Shown piece after piece: positions 1 through 8,752 of a DNA stretch of 64,000 nucleotides. The notes under the pieces are model-generated. The model saw nothing but the letters and a program-made list of their open reading frames with translations. It was not told where the DNA came from and searched no databases. The stretch is from an uncultured Carboxylicivirga sp. GTDB taxonomy: Bacteria; Bacteroidota; Bacteroidia; Bacteroidales; Marinilabiliaceae. The stretch spans positions 1 to 64,000 of the forward strand of contig CANLLN010000024.1 in assembly GCA_947491945.1 (NCBI GenBank). The letters are read 5' to 3'. Numbering within the stretch: position 1 is the first letter of the stretch; each line of letters begins with the position of its first letter. The translations under genes and the position numbers were made by a program.

Positions 1-306
1 TACCTAAAGTAAATAATCATGTTTAACTATTTACTTTGATACGTATTTAGTAAACCACAAACTAACGATGCTTTATTCGGCAGCTATTCGTGGGAAATTA
101 TGACTAGCAAGTTGCTAGCCGAGCCACCTTCTCTCTTTGGCCTAAAAGTACAATAGTTATTTCAAGTAATATAAAGGTATTTCGCAAGTTATTAACAGAA
201 CCGATGGATTTGGATCTCCGGCACTCTGCTTCAAAAACTATCTTTAGGGCTCTTTACAACTCTGTGCGTCCATGCTTATGCGTAAGAAATAATAAGTACG
301 GACAAA
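1..306. other. Gene-free left edge
   Basis: No open frame with recognisable protein content is visible on either strand. A 15-bp near-perfect palindrome (CTAGCAA-G-TTGCTAG) lies at 104-118. The stretch follows the 3' end of the first minus-strand gene, so it may hold that operon's terminator, but I see no GC-rich stem followed by a T-run. No RNA gene was recognised. Confidence 0.5.
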
Positions 307-1008
307 CTAATTTTCCTGCTTGGGTTGGCCAAAGGGGATGATTACCCCTACATGGATGACCGAATGGTATTGGCTTGTTGACCCGGCTGCTTTAGAGATG
401 TTCATCAGGCTATTGAAGTAACGGGCGGTGATGGTGATGCCATTGGTTTGTTTAAGTTTTTGTGCAATGCCCACCGTCAGTCCCACATCTATCTTTTTGT
501 AATGGTCCGATACATCGGCTGTGTAGGATAAATCATCGTCATCGAACAGCGATACCGTAAACACATCTTCGGCTTTGGTGATGAGGCTGAACTGTGGCCC
601 CAGCTCAACATAGGTGAGGTTAAAAAGCCGGTGGCGCACCGTGATGGGCAGGCTAAAGCCGGCCATTTTGCGCTTAACGGTGGCGGTTTCGAGCACGGCA
701 TTCAAATCTTCGTTGGGCGTGTCGTAAACCGGAATACCTTTGCTGCCCATCGGAAAGGCATAATACAGCATGGGGTTGAGGTGCCAGCGCTCGTTAAACT
801 TATACAGGAACGACATGCCAATATTCAGGCCGGTATTGGGGCCACGGGCATCCAGGTTGACGATGGAGGAGCGGTTAAGGCCGACTGTTAAGCCAAATTC
901 GAGCTGGTCGTTGGTGAGTTTATCGCCAAAAAACAGAGCGATCAATACCTGGGCCGACAGGGTATTGGTTAGCAAAACAAACAGGAGGATCAGCAAGGGT
1001 TTCTTCAT
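307..1008 (-). CDS. Outer-membrane beta-barrel protein (PorT-like)
   Basis: About 233 residues. The start at 1008 was chosen because MKKPLLILLFVLLTNTLSAQ is a clean signal peptide ending in AQ; the longer frame adds a charged, unlikely N-terminus. The rest alternates short hydrophobic/aromatic strands and polar turns (GLNIGMSFLYKF, ITVRHRLFNLTYVELGPQ), typical of 8-10-stranded barrels of the Bacteroidota outer membrane, with Gly-rich strand starts and a final strand HVGVIIPFG. It is the last gene of the minus-strand sulfatase cluster. The specific function is unknown; a structural or small-solute role is only a guess. Confidence 0.7.
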   Translation of the reverse strand: MKKPLLILLFVLLTNTLSAQVLIALFFGDKLTNDQLEFGLTVGLNRSSIVNLDARGPNTGLNIGMSFLYKFNERWHLNPMLYYAFPMGSKGIPVYDTPNEDLNAVLETATVKRKMAGFSLPITVRHRLFNLTYVELGPQFSLITKAEDVFTVSLFDDDDLSYTADVSDHYKKIDVGLTVGIAQKLKQTNGITITARYFNSLMNISKAAGSTSQYHSVIHVGVIIPFGQPKQEN

Positions 1009-1082
1009 GATATAACTTTTTTTATTGTTGAGCTTTAGAAGCCCATTCACCGGGTGGCCAAAGGGACTACCCGGCGGATGGG

Positions 1083-1547
1083 CTAATGGGTATCGGGGAA
1101 GGGCAGGCCGCCTGCAAGCGCCAGTCGTATTTCACTTAAAATATACATTTCTACCTGGTGAAAGCGCATAGCGGTCACCGGACCACTAGCCTTATTCACC
1201 TTCTTCACATAGGTGTTTAGCAATTTATCGTGTTGCTGTTTGATGGTCAATGCCTGCTTTAAAAAATGAGCGGCCTGTTTGTCAGTCAGGTCTTCGTACT
1301 TTTCGCTATAAGTCATCAGTAGTTCTAAGCGTTTTTGTCCTAGCTCTTTTCGTTTGGTTTCATAGCTGTCGTATAGTGTCCAAAACGCACTCTTTGTTGC
1401 CTCATCTGGTAGCACCACTTCGGCCACCAGGGCTTTTTTCTCCATGCCAAAAATGGATTGAATGTAATCCATTTCCTCTTTGGCCGACTGGGCCGATACA
1501 CTGCCTAAATATAGCAGCAGTGCTAATATTAAAAGACTTGTTCTCAT
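1083..1547 (-). CDS. Small exported helical protein
   Basis: 154 residues beginning with a signal peptide (MRTSLLILALLLYLGSVSAQ). The mature part is highly charged and predicted helical (KRKELGQKRLELLMTYSEKYEDLTDKQAAHFLKQAL), resembling in style the small periplasmic helical proteins of the Spy/CpxP kind, although I cannot identify a family motif. It lies between the DUF1254 gene and the terminal barrel gene and probably belongs to the same cluster, but a REP-like hairpin cluster in the 342-bp gap upstream (1548-1889) may separate transcripts. Function unknown. Confidence 0.6.
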   Translation of the reverse strand: MRTSLLILALLLYLGSVSAQSAKEEMDYIQSIFGMEKKALVAEVVLPDEATKSAFWTLYDSYETKRKELGQKRLELLMTYSEKYEDLTDKQAAHFLKQALTIKQQHDKLLNTYVKKVNKASGPVTAMRFHQVEMYILSEIRLALAGGLPFPDTH

Positions 1548-1584
1548 TGTTTATCGTTTATTCATTAATAACCGATTAAATATA

Positions 1585-1740
1585 TATTCAACCTCGCTGA
1601 GGTTGATTGGTCATTTACATTTCGCTTATCTACAAATATTTATCTCCGCTGGAGATAATAAAATAACTTCGGAGAAGTTGAATGTTTATAGAAATAATAA
1701 ACCTACCCTATTAATAACAATCCCAGCGGGATTGCATATT
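1585..1740. repeat. Cluster of four REP-like hairpins
   Basis: Four short palindromes with trinucleotide loops follow each other: 1589-1605 (CAACCTC-GCT-GAGGTTG), 1641-1657 (TATCTCC-GCT-GGAGATA), 1665-1679 (AACTTC-GGA-GAAGTT) and 1718-1734 (CAATCCC-AGC-GGGATTG). Read on the appropriate strand each is followed by an AT-rich tail such as GAATGTTTATAG. The first two and the last differ in orientation (loop GCT versus AGC), as in mosaic REP clusters. Related hairpins occur near 60.6-60.9 kb. The gene-free gap 1548-1889 holds little else. Confidence 0.7.
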
Positions 1741-1889
1741 ATATAGACGCTTCATTGTTTTTTACATTTTTAATCGGCCTGTAATGATTGTTTTTACATG
1801 GTGCCATTCTGCAGGTCTTGATAAATATTTGTCTGAAAGTATTACGGTCTTCAACCTGAAATGGCAGTATTTAGATCAAGTTTATCAGC

Positions 1890-3290
1890 TTACTTTTTTT
1901 GCACTGCAGGCATGGTGTACAAAGGATCTAATGCCGTTGGCTCGGGCCAGTAAATGCGCGTTTGTAACGAGAATGTTCCATCGTAAGCCGGCAACCAGTT
2001 GGAAACCTTGTCTCTGCCCGGATTTTCCTTTTGGATATACACATCCAATGAGCCATCCTCGTTGAACTGTAATCCTTTGGTGGCACTGCCAATCACATAG
2101 CGATCAATTTCATTGTCTATCAGCAGTTGCTCAGGCAGCTTATACATGGTTAAAGACCAAAATGCTTTTGTCGGCGGTAGTTCATCGGCCTCAAAATGCA
2201 GTTTATAAGCGTGTTTTGAACCATCCAGTTCTTCACTGTCGATATCCAAAGTCGTTTCTGGATAAAAGGCCTCCTCCAAATCGTTGCCCCAAAGCCCGAA
2301 GTAGGCGGCCGCCGCCCGGGTCAGGTACTTCTCTTTCATGGCCTCACGGTTACCGAAAGCACCGGCTATTTGTTGCCAACCATTCTTGCGCATACCCAAT
2401 TGCATTGATGCGTCTATCAACTCCTTGCGGCCTGCATCGATGCCTTCCCTGATGGCCGTGATTATTTCAGATGAAAAATCATCTGTATTGAATGGTTGGC
2501 CTGGTTGGATGCCTATTCTGGCAAATCGCTTAAAAAGCGCTTCTTCCGAAGGATGCATCTTAGCTGTAGCCATTAAGGCATTAACATAGCTAATGAAGTT
2601 TTCGTTTTTTACAGCATTGGGATCGTATGGCGGAATGTCAGGGTTTTCAGGTATAACTGTAGCTTCGGCCATGCCCAGATAGGTATTGAGCGATTGTACG
2701 CTGTATTGATTAATAAGTGCTTTGGCACTTTCAATATCATCGGGGCCAAATACCTGTGTTCTGGCAAGTGCCAGCAGATAGTTGCCTTCCGATTGAATCA
2801 CCTTATTAATGCCTTCCGGTGTTTCGCCTTTCCAATTGGGCCCAACAAACATATAGGCTCCGGCATCAAAGCCTGTTTTACGCGTGCCTACATAGTCGAT
2901 GTTGTGGGTGTACATATCAATGATTTGAAACGAATAATAGCGGCCATCGGTAATGGCAGGCACTGATAATATTTGCGGTTGCTTTGATAAATCGAACCAA
3001 ACAGCCGAGTAGAATGTGTCGTTGTTGGGCCGCACAATTATGGTGTCCTTTGGGCCATTCAACTCAGAGTTGTTGGTGAGTACATTAAATGGCGCCATGT
3101 AGGCTCCTGACTCTGGGTACATGGCCATGGCAAACATCATTTTGTAATGCTCCAGCATGGGGTAGGCATAGATGTAGGCCTCTTTGGCAATTTGTTTGGC
3201 TTCTTGCGGGCTTAATTTTTCGGTTTGTGACTGGCAGGTGGCCGAAAGGAATAACAGGCCGAGCAGACTCAAATGTACTACTTTTTTCAT
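1890..3290 (-). CDS. DUF1254/DUF1214 exported protein
   Basis: 466 residues. An N-terminal export signal (MKKVVHLSLLGLLFLSATC) may end in a lipoprotein cysteine, though the lipobox is imperfect. Residues about 50-190 carry the DUF1254 pattern (YIYAYPMLEHYKMMF, VLTNNSELNGPKDTIIVRPNNDTFYSAVWFDL) and the C-terminal third the DUF1214 pattern (AFWSLTMYKLPEQLLIDNEIDRYVIGS, ending in WPEPTALDP). These paired domains are widespread in bacteria without an assigned reaction. It sits downstream of an arylsulfatase and a small barrel gene, so a joint role in handling an exogenous, perhaps sulfated, compound is plausible but unproven. Confidence 0.85.
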   Translation of the reverse strand: MKKVVHLSLLGLLFLSATCQSQTEKLSPQEAKQIAKEAYIYAYPMLEHYKMMFAMAMYPESGAYMAPFNVLTNNSELNGPKDTIIVRPNNDTFYSAVWFDLSKQPQILSVPAITDGRYYSFQIIDMYTHNIDYVGTRKTGFDAGAYMFVGPNWKGETPEGINKVIQSEGNYLLALARTQVFGPDDIESAKALINQYSVQSLNTYLGMAEATVIPENPDIPPYDPNAVKNENFISYVNALMATAKMHPSEEALFKRFARIGIQPGQPFNTDDFSSEIITAIREGIDAGRKELIDASMQLGMRKNGWQQIAGAFGNREAMKEKYLTRAAAAYFGLWGNDLEEAFYPETTLDIDSEELDGSKHAYKLHFEADELPPTKAFWSLTMYKLPEQLLIDNEIDRYVIGSATKGLQFNEDGSLDVYIQKENPGRDKVSNWLPAYDGTFSLQTRIYWPEPTALDPLYTMPAVQKK

Positions 3291-3312
3291 GTTTAGTTGA
3301 TAATGTGGTGTG

Positions 3313-3771
3313 TCAATGGGCTTTCACGAATTTAACGCCTTCGCCAAAGCGGAAGCGGGCAATAAGTCCCCAGTTGCCTGAATTGAATTTCATGTTATCA
3401 GATAGCATAAAGTGAGGCCGCCAGTCCAGACCAATGGTCAATGGAAAGTCGAACGAATATTCAACGCCAAAATCACCGGCAGCCGCAATGTCTAAGCCAT
3501 CGTAGAAATACAGTTCGGGGCCCACACCGGGATAGAACTTCAGTCCGCTTGGTCCGCTGTTTAATGCAAACAGCAAGTCGAAATAGGCCCCCATTGAAAT
3601 ATTGTTGTCAAAGTATAGAGCGCCATGTAGGCGGGGGGCTTTAGATAGCGGGATGGTCACATCCAGTGCAAAATCATCGCCAAAGCGACCGCCAATCTCC
3701 CAGTTGGACTGGGCTGAGACAGACAATTTGAGAAGTAATAGAATAGGTAGAAGTAATAACTTTGTTTTCAT
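3313..3771 (-). CDS. Small outer-membrane beta-barrel protein
   Basis: About 152 residues from the start at 3771, chosen because MKTKLLLLPILLLLKLSVSAQ is a typical signal peptide; an upstream in-frame start would add 26 unlikely residues. The mature protein has amphipathic beta strands (WEIGGRFGDDFALDVTIPL, LKFYPGVGPELYFYDGLDIAAAGDFGVEY, GLIARFRFGEGV), consistent with an 8-stranded OmpA/OmpW-like barrel. It lies 22 nt upstream of the DUF1254 gene and follows the sulfatase, so co-transcription is likely. Function not known. Confidence 0.65.
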   Translation of the reverse strand: MKTKLLLLPILLLLKLSVSAQSNWEIGGRFGDDFALDVTIPLSKAPRLHGALYFDNNISMGAYFDLLFALNSGPSGLKFYPGVGPELYFYDGLDIAAAGDFGVEYSFDFPLTIGLDWRPHFMLSDNMKFNSGNWGLIARFRFGEGVKFVKAH

Positions 3772-3911
3772 AGTGATGAGTCTTAAGAGCTTTGTATATA
3801 ATAACAAACCTGAATGAGTGGATGTTGTCATTGATAAATAGGTCAGCACATGGTAATGAAAATATGCTGACCTATCTTGTCAATGTCTAATAATTATCTG
3901 GTATCTACTTA

Positions 3912-6305
3912 TTATTCAATATCAAATACCACCTTATGCAACTGCCCTTTGGTGAATTTGAATTTGTCCATATCGGCATACTCTTCATTAACCGGCATAC
4001 CTTCGTCCCGGCCAATATCAAAAGTTTCGTGAGCAGTATATGAACCATATACCGTTGCGGTAATATCCATTTCACCTACTTTCTGGTCGTTGATAAAGAA
4101 TTCAACCAGCGATGGGCCATTGAGTTTAGGTTCCTTCATGGTGTGCTTTAGTGTGATTTTCACATCGCCATAGGGGATGTTGACATTTCCGTCGAAATCG
4201 TGCCAGTACAATCCCAGCGTTGAATAGCTGTACCGGAGTTTTTCATCCTTAATAAACAGTGCCTGGCCACCAATATGTTCTCCGACCGCATAAATCACAC
4301 CCTGGGTAGTATTATCCGCCGTTATGTAAGCATTTATTTCATAATTAGTCGATTTGATTTCAGGGCCGGCCAGTTCTGGTACTCTATACACATTCGGGGT
4401 TAACTCCCAATGTTTTTTTGCCACCCGTTGAGGGTTCGACTCCGGTTGCAGCGGTCTACCTAGTGAACCGCCAACAGGATAAACATCGTACTTATCAGCT
4501 TCAGCCCAGAATAGTTTTTCCAACTCTTTGACTTTTTCAGGATACTGATCAGCCACATTTACTTGCTGAATCGGATCTTCTTTAATGTTGTACAATTCCC
4601 ATTCGGTATTTAGTGGATCGAAATTCGCCATAGCTGCTGGATCCATCGACCAGGGAATGCGATAGGGTTTACCACAAAGACTCCATCCCTCGTGGTACAA
4701 GCCAACAAATCCTAACATTTCAAAATACTGGGTGGGATGATTGGTTTTAGCATCGGCATTGTTCCAGGCATAGGTCAACGATTTTCCGGGATACTCAATT
4801 CGTTTTTGTCCATTTACATAGTCAGGTGCCGGCACACCGGTCACTTCCAATATGGTTGGTACCAGATCGGTGACGTTCTGAAATTGTCGGCGCCACTCGC
4901 CTTTAGCTTTAATGGCTTTAGGGTAGCGGATGGCTGTTGCCGACATGGTGCCCCCAAAGTGTGAAGCCATTTGTTTCGTCCACTGGAATGGGGTAGATGA
5001 GGCATAGGCCCAGGCTACCGAATAGTGGTTGGCCATGTGCGGTCCGCCCCAGGCTTCCAGTCCACCGAATTCTTCCAATTTTTCCAGTTGCTGCTCCATG
5101 GTCAATGGCGGAAATCCATTTTGCATCAGCAGTTCAGAAAATGTTCCTGTGGGGCTTCCTTCTGCCGTGCAGCCATTGTCAGCTGTCAGGTAAATGACGA
5201 GGGTGTTGTCTAATTCACCCATTTTTTCAATATGGTCCACCACACGGCCCACATGGTGATCAACATGCTCTAAGAAAGCTGCATTAACCTCCATCTGCCG
5301 GGCCAGATATGCTTTACCTTCTTCGTTAAAAGAGTCCCATTCGGGAATCGACTCCGGCCATTCCACCATCTCAGCATCTTGGGGTACCAGTCCCAGTTTT
5401 TTTTGGCGTTCCAGTTGTTGTGCCCGGTAAGCGTGCCATCCCTCATCGAACTGGCCTTTGTACTTATCGCGCCACTCCTTAGGTACTTGTATGGGGGCAT
5501 GCACAGCGCCTGGTGTGTAGTACATAAAGAAGGGGGCATCGCGCAAGCCTTTCCAGTTGTCCAGCCACTTAATAGCTTGGTCAGCCATGCCGTGAGACAG
5601 GTGGAAGGTGGAGCCATCCACATTGGTCTTGGGCGTTTCAATAGCCGTGGTATTTTCATACAATAAGGGGTGAAACTGGTTGGTTTCGCCACCCAGGAAG
5701 CCCCAGAAATACTCAAAGCCCCAGATACCTGTTGGCCAGCTTTCGAACGGACCGGCCGGTGAGGCTTCCTCCATAGGGGTATTGTGCCATTTACCGAATG
5801 CGGCTGTGGCATAACCATTGTCGGTTAAAATTTTGGCGATGGAGGGTGTAGTGTAATCAATTTGTGAGTTATAGCCCGGATAACCAGTCGCAAACTCAGA
5901 AATAATGCCGGTACCAATTTGATGAATATTATAACCCGTTAGTAGTGAGCCACGCGTGGGGGAACAAACGGCAGCGACAGACATATGGGTATAACGTATG
6001 CCTTCGTCACCAATGCGGTCGAAAGTGGGGGTCTTCATCACGCCTCCATAAGATGATGCATTGGAATAGCCGGCATCATCCAGCATAACAATCAATACGT
6101 TGGGTGCCCCTTTGGGTGCCTGGGGCTGCCCAATAAAGTCCGGGGTGGATTCGGCCAGTGTTTTACCTTGCACACCCTTCCACTCTTTTTTAGGGTAGGG
6201 GATAGCGTTGCCAGCCTCTTGTGAGGTGTTTTTTTGAGCTTGTGCGCAGGATAGCATGGTGAAGACCATCATTAATCCTGTGATAAATAATAATGTGTTT
6301 TTCAT
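3912..6305 (-). CDS. Arylsulfatase lipoprotein (Cys-type)
   Basis: 797 residues. A signal peptide ends in a lipobox (TMLSC, Cys20), so the enzyme is probably a periplasmic or surface lipoprotein. Sulfatase hallmarks: metal-binding Asp pair in NVLIVMLDDAGYSNASSYGG (about 69-88) and the formylglycine motif CSPTRG with Cys114, which must be oxidised by a maturation enzyme; a Cys-type site in this phylum usually uses the radical-SAM maturase anSME, not present in this window. Further motifs are AAFGKWHN and YLTADNGCTAEGSP. The C-terminal about 160 residues form an extra beta-rich domain. Substrate unknown; length and organisation resemble class S1 arylsulfatases of the A4/AtsA type found with DUF1254 genes. 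Confidence 0.93.
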   Translation of the reverse strand: MKNTLLFITGLMMVFTMLSCAQAQKNTSQEAGNAIPYPKKEWKGVQGKTLAESTPDFIGQPQAPKGAPNVLIVMLDDAGYSNASSYGGVMKTPTFDRIGDEGIRYTHMSVAAVCSPTRGSLLTGYNIHQIGTGIISEFATGYPGYNSQIDYTTPSIAKILTDNGYATAAFGKWHNTPMEEASPAGPFESWPTGIWGFEYFWGFLGGETNQFHPLLYENTTAIETPKTNVDGSTFHLSHGMADQAIKWLDNWKGLRDAPFFMYYTPGAVHAPIQVPKEWRDKYKGQFDEGWHAYRAQQLERQKKLGLVPQDAEMVEWPESIPEWDSFNEEGKAYLARQMEVNAAFLEHVDHHVGRVVDHIEKMGELDNTLVIYLTADNGCTAEGSPTGTFSELLMQNGFPPLTMEQQLEKLEEFGGLEAWGGPHMANHYSVAWAYASSTPFQWTKQMASHFGGTMSATAIRYPKAIKAKGEWRRQFQNVTDLVPTILEVTGVPAPDYVNGQKRIEYPGKSLTYAWNNADAKTNHPTQYFEMLGFVGLYHEGWSLCGKPYRIPWSMDPAAMANFDPLNTEWELYNIKEDPIQQVNVADQYPEKVKELEKLFWAEADKYDVYPVGGSLGRPLQPESNPQRVAKKHWELTPNVYRVPELAGPEIKSTNYEINAYITADNTTQGVIYAVGEHIGGQALFIKDEKLRYSYSTLGLYWHDFDGNVNIPYGDVKITLKHTMKEPKLNGPSLVEFFINDQKVGEMDITATVYGSYTAHETFDIGRDEGMPVNEEYADMDKFKFTKGQLHKVVFDIE

Positions 6306-6336
6306 GTTTTATCGGTTAAGTATGAGTAAATAAATA

Positions 6337-7509
6337 CTAAAAAGCTTCGTTAAAATTAAAATAGAACCCGGTGGTCTCCCGGCCAATACCCACATCAATG
6401 CGCAGGTTCATGCGGGGTTGCACTTCCAGGCGGTAACCTACTCCGAAATTAGGCAACCATTTGGCTTGCTGGTTGTAATCAGCCGATTGTTCAAAATCAA
6501 AGATGGTGCCCGAGCCAATCCATCCTACCATCCCACTTTTACTTGGGGTGCCATCGGTCTTTATAAATTTATGTCGGTATTCGGCTAAAAAATAAAACAG
6601 GCTCTTATCGCGGTAACGGCCCCAGGTATAGCCTCTTAAATCCATTGGTGTGCCCAGTTGGGACATTTCGCCATACGGCACCTCTCCAAAGGTAAACCGG
6701 CCTTTAAGTTGCCAGGCAATGGTGCGTCCTTTGGTGTGATTCACGGCCTGGTATTGCCGGTAGTCGAGGATGTATTGCTGGTAATTATTATCGCTGCCCC
6801 AGCTGCGGCTGTAGAAGGCGGCAATGGCATTCAGGTACATGCCTTCGTAGGCGTTAACCGGTACATCCCGACTGTCATAAATAAATTCGGGACCAAAACC
6901 AAAATTAAAAGGTCGCTCGTTGTACCTGCTATAGTTCTCATCTTGCCGGATTAAGTCGGTTTCTTCGCTTCCCTGCGTATAATTGGCATCAATGAATAGA
7001 CCAGTGTATACGTCCTCCTTTACTTGAAAAAGCACGTCTGTTTTAAACTGAAACCAATTGCGAAAATACTTAGTGGTTGAATCGGATTGCAGCGTTGAAT
7101 AGGCTTTTTGATAGCCAATTCCCCAATAATGGTCGGGCATGGTCTTGTACCAGAAGTCCCCATTGATGCGCAGTTTATCATGGTTCCAGTAGGTGGTGGG
7201 CCGAAGGTTGAAGGTCATGGCTCCGGTTGTACTCACGGCCATCATAAAAGGCATGCTGGAGCGTGGTAAATTAAGGTTGGTTTTACTGTTTCGCCAGCTG
7301 AGAATACCTCCGGCGCCCAGGGTTAATTGCAATTCGGGCGTGTAGCCCGGCCCTGCCAAAGGGGTAATCAGCAATTTGCCGGATTCGATGCGTTCCTGCT
7401 TTTTGAGCTGTCGCAGTGCTTTTTTAGAGGAGAGTGAATCACTTTGTGCAAAGCAGCTCAAGGTGAAAGTAATTACAATGGTTGAAAGTATGGTTTTGAG
7501 CTGTATCAT
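6337..7509 (-). CDS. Omp85/BamA-type outer-membrane barrel
   Basis: 390 residues with a signal peptide (MIQLKTILSTIVITFTLSCFAQ). The body is the surface-antigen/D15 barrel: it has the conserved LRGY motif late in the chain (GTPMDLRGYTWGRYRDKSL), repeated aromatic strands and the C-terminal FYFNFNEAF with a terminal Phe used for outer-membrane assembly. POTRA domains are absent, so it is not BamA or TamA proper but a short, POTRA-less member. Its start ATG overlaps the stop of the preceding barrel gene by one base, indicating translational coupling. Likely an outer-membrane channel or assembly factor for this cluster. Confidence 0.85.
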   Translation of the reverse strand: MIQLKTILSTIVITFTLSCFAQSDSLSSKKALRQLKKQERIESGKLLITPLAGPGYTPELQLTLGAGGILSWRNSKTNLNLPRSSMPFMMAVSTTGAMTFNLRPTTYWNHDKLRINGDFWYKTMPDHYWGIGYQKAYSTLQSDSTTKYFRNWFQFKTDVLFQVKEDVYTGLFIDANYTQGSEETDLIRQDENYSRYNERPFNFGFGPEFIYDSRDVPVNAYEGMYLNAIAAFYSRSWGSDNNYQQYILDYRQYQAVNHTKGRTIAWQLKGRFTFGEVPYGEMSQLGTPMDLRGYTWGRYRDKSLFYFLAEYRHKFIKTDGTPSKSGMVGWIGSGTIFDFEQSADYNQQAKWLPNFGVGYRLEVQPRMNLRIDVGIGRETTGFYFNFNEAF

Positions 7510-8582
7510 TACTCGTTTGTTTGCTTGGAGAACCAGTTTTTACCACGTATGCCAAAACGGTAGTTGAGAGAGAAGAGGCCGGCCGTGCGATCCCCGAAAA
7601 ATTGAGCTTCGGCACGCAGCTGCCAGCGGTAATTAATTTGCCACTGGGCCCCCACCAGCATGTTCCATGGGTTTTCAATTTTTTTATTAAACGAGTAGCG
7701 GATGTACGCATCGTCAATATTTTCGCCCAGTTGCGTTAAGCCATCGTTCAGTTTGGTATAAGGTAGGTAGTATTTTAGTTTATCAGCAGGAGTCAGGTCA
7801 TCGTACCAGCTGTTGAGTTCATGCTGCATTTCAATAATTTTAGCCGGTGCATTGGGTGCCAGTTCCAGTGCGCCAATGGAACCGTCAGTTTCGCCATTGA
7901 AATGGCTGTACATGGCTCCCGTCCAGATGGAAATATTCATTTCGGGCTTTTTTTTAAATCTAAATACCGGTCCTGTGCGTAAGCCGCTTATCAGTACTTT
8001 TGCCGGATCGTCTAATCTGGGGTTATAGTTATAGGTGCGATTTACATCCAGTGAAGCGAATAATGGCCCAACGGCTCCGGCAACCATGGCTCCGTAACCT
8101 ATATAGGTACCGCTCACCTCGGTGGTTACACTAAGCGGGAAGGGTTCCTGAAGGTTTACATTGATGTCAGCTTTTTTTGTTTGGCCAACAATGCCATACA
8201 CATTCAGGAAGGGTAATACCCAGGCATCCACCCGCATATTAAAGGTGCTGGTTTGTGCTTTGATATCATCAAATACAATGAGGTCGCTCACGTCAATCAT
8301 GTTGGGTGCTGAGCCCGAATACTTGCCAAACCCAAGGGCTATATCACTAATCGATAGTTGCTGTTCGCCCACCAGTGCGTTGAACATGATGCCCACGGGA
8401 AAGGGAAGCCGAATATTGGCCTGATGTACTTTATCTCCCAGAATGGGTAGGATAAAAGGATAGCTGCGCTGGAAATAGGCCGAGTCCTTTTTGCTAAAAA
8501 CGGTTGGTGCATTTTGGGCCTTTGCCTCGGCGCTTAAAATGGCTATCAAAAGCAAAAATAACACAGATACTCTCATGGTCAA
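7509..8582 (-). CDS. Outer-membrane protein, first gene of sulfatase cluster
   Basis: 357 residues with a signal peptide (MTMRVSVLFLLLIAILSAEAKAQ). The mature chain is rich in beta strands and ends in RWQLRAEAQFFGDRTAGLFSLNYRFGIRG, a barrel-like C-terminus. I do not recognise a named family. It is the first gene of the run that continues with the Omp85-like barrel (1-base overlap) and the sulfatase (31 nt further). Two barrels upstream of a sulfatase and two barrels downstream suggest a transport role, possibly for the sulfatase substrate or product. A candidate promoter lies about 75 nt upstream. Confidence 0.65.
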   Translation of the reverse strand: MTMRVSVLFLLLIAILSAEAKAQNAPTVFSKKDSAYFQRSYPFILPILGDKVHQANIRLPFPVGIMFNALVGEQQLSISDIALGFGKYSGSAPNMIDVSDLIVFDDIKAQTSTFNMRVDAWVLPFLNVYGIVGQTKKADINVNLQEPFPLSVTTEVSGTYIGYGAMVAGAVGPLFASLDVNRTYNYNPRLDDPAKVLISGLRTGPVFRFKKKPEMNISIWTGAMYSHFNGETDGSIGALELAPNAPAKIIEMQHELNSWYDDLTPADKLKYYLPYTKLNDGLTQLGENIDDAYIRYSFNKKIENPWNMLVGAQWQINYRWQLRAEAQFFGDRTAGLFSLNYRFGIRGKNWFSKQTNE

Positions 8583-8654
8583 TTTGGTTTAAGTTAGTCA
8601 ATACTATCCTTAATCAAAGCAGCTGCTTATCTGAATGGCGAACTGAACAAGGTT

Positions 8655-8703
8655 ATAAACAAATGTACCTAATAGACCTTAGAGAAACTTAGACAGGGGT
8701 GTC
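8655..8703 (-). promoter_or_regulatory. Candidate promoter and TetR operator of sulfatase cluster
   Basis: On the minus strand a TACATTTG box (8660-8667) matches the Bacteroidota -7 element TAnnTTTG. The expected -33 TTTG is only approximated by TTTC. Just upstream, at 8692-8703, is a 12-bp interrupted palindrome GACAGGGGTGTC, a possible binding site for the TetR-type regulator encoded at 8.8-9.4 kb. The position between the regulator and the first cluster gene fits repression, but the operator is a guess. Confidence 0.4.
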
Positions 8704-8752
8704 AGGTTTTTGGTTAATCAACTGGTAGTGAATTCGAAAAAATAAATTATTT

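Noticed and set aside
5270-5818. Minus-strand open frame of 182 codons inside the sulfatase gene
   Set aside because: Same strand but a different frame from the sulfatase; Trp- and Pro-rich composition of a shadow frame, while the sulfatase frame carries continuous family motifs.
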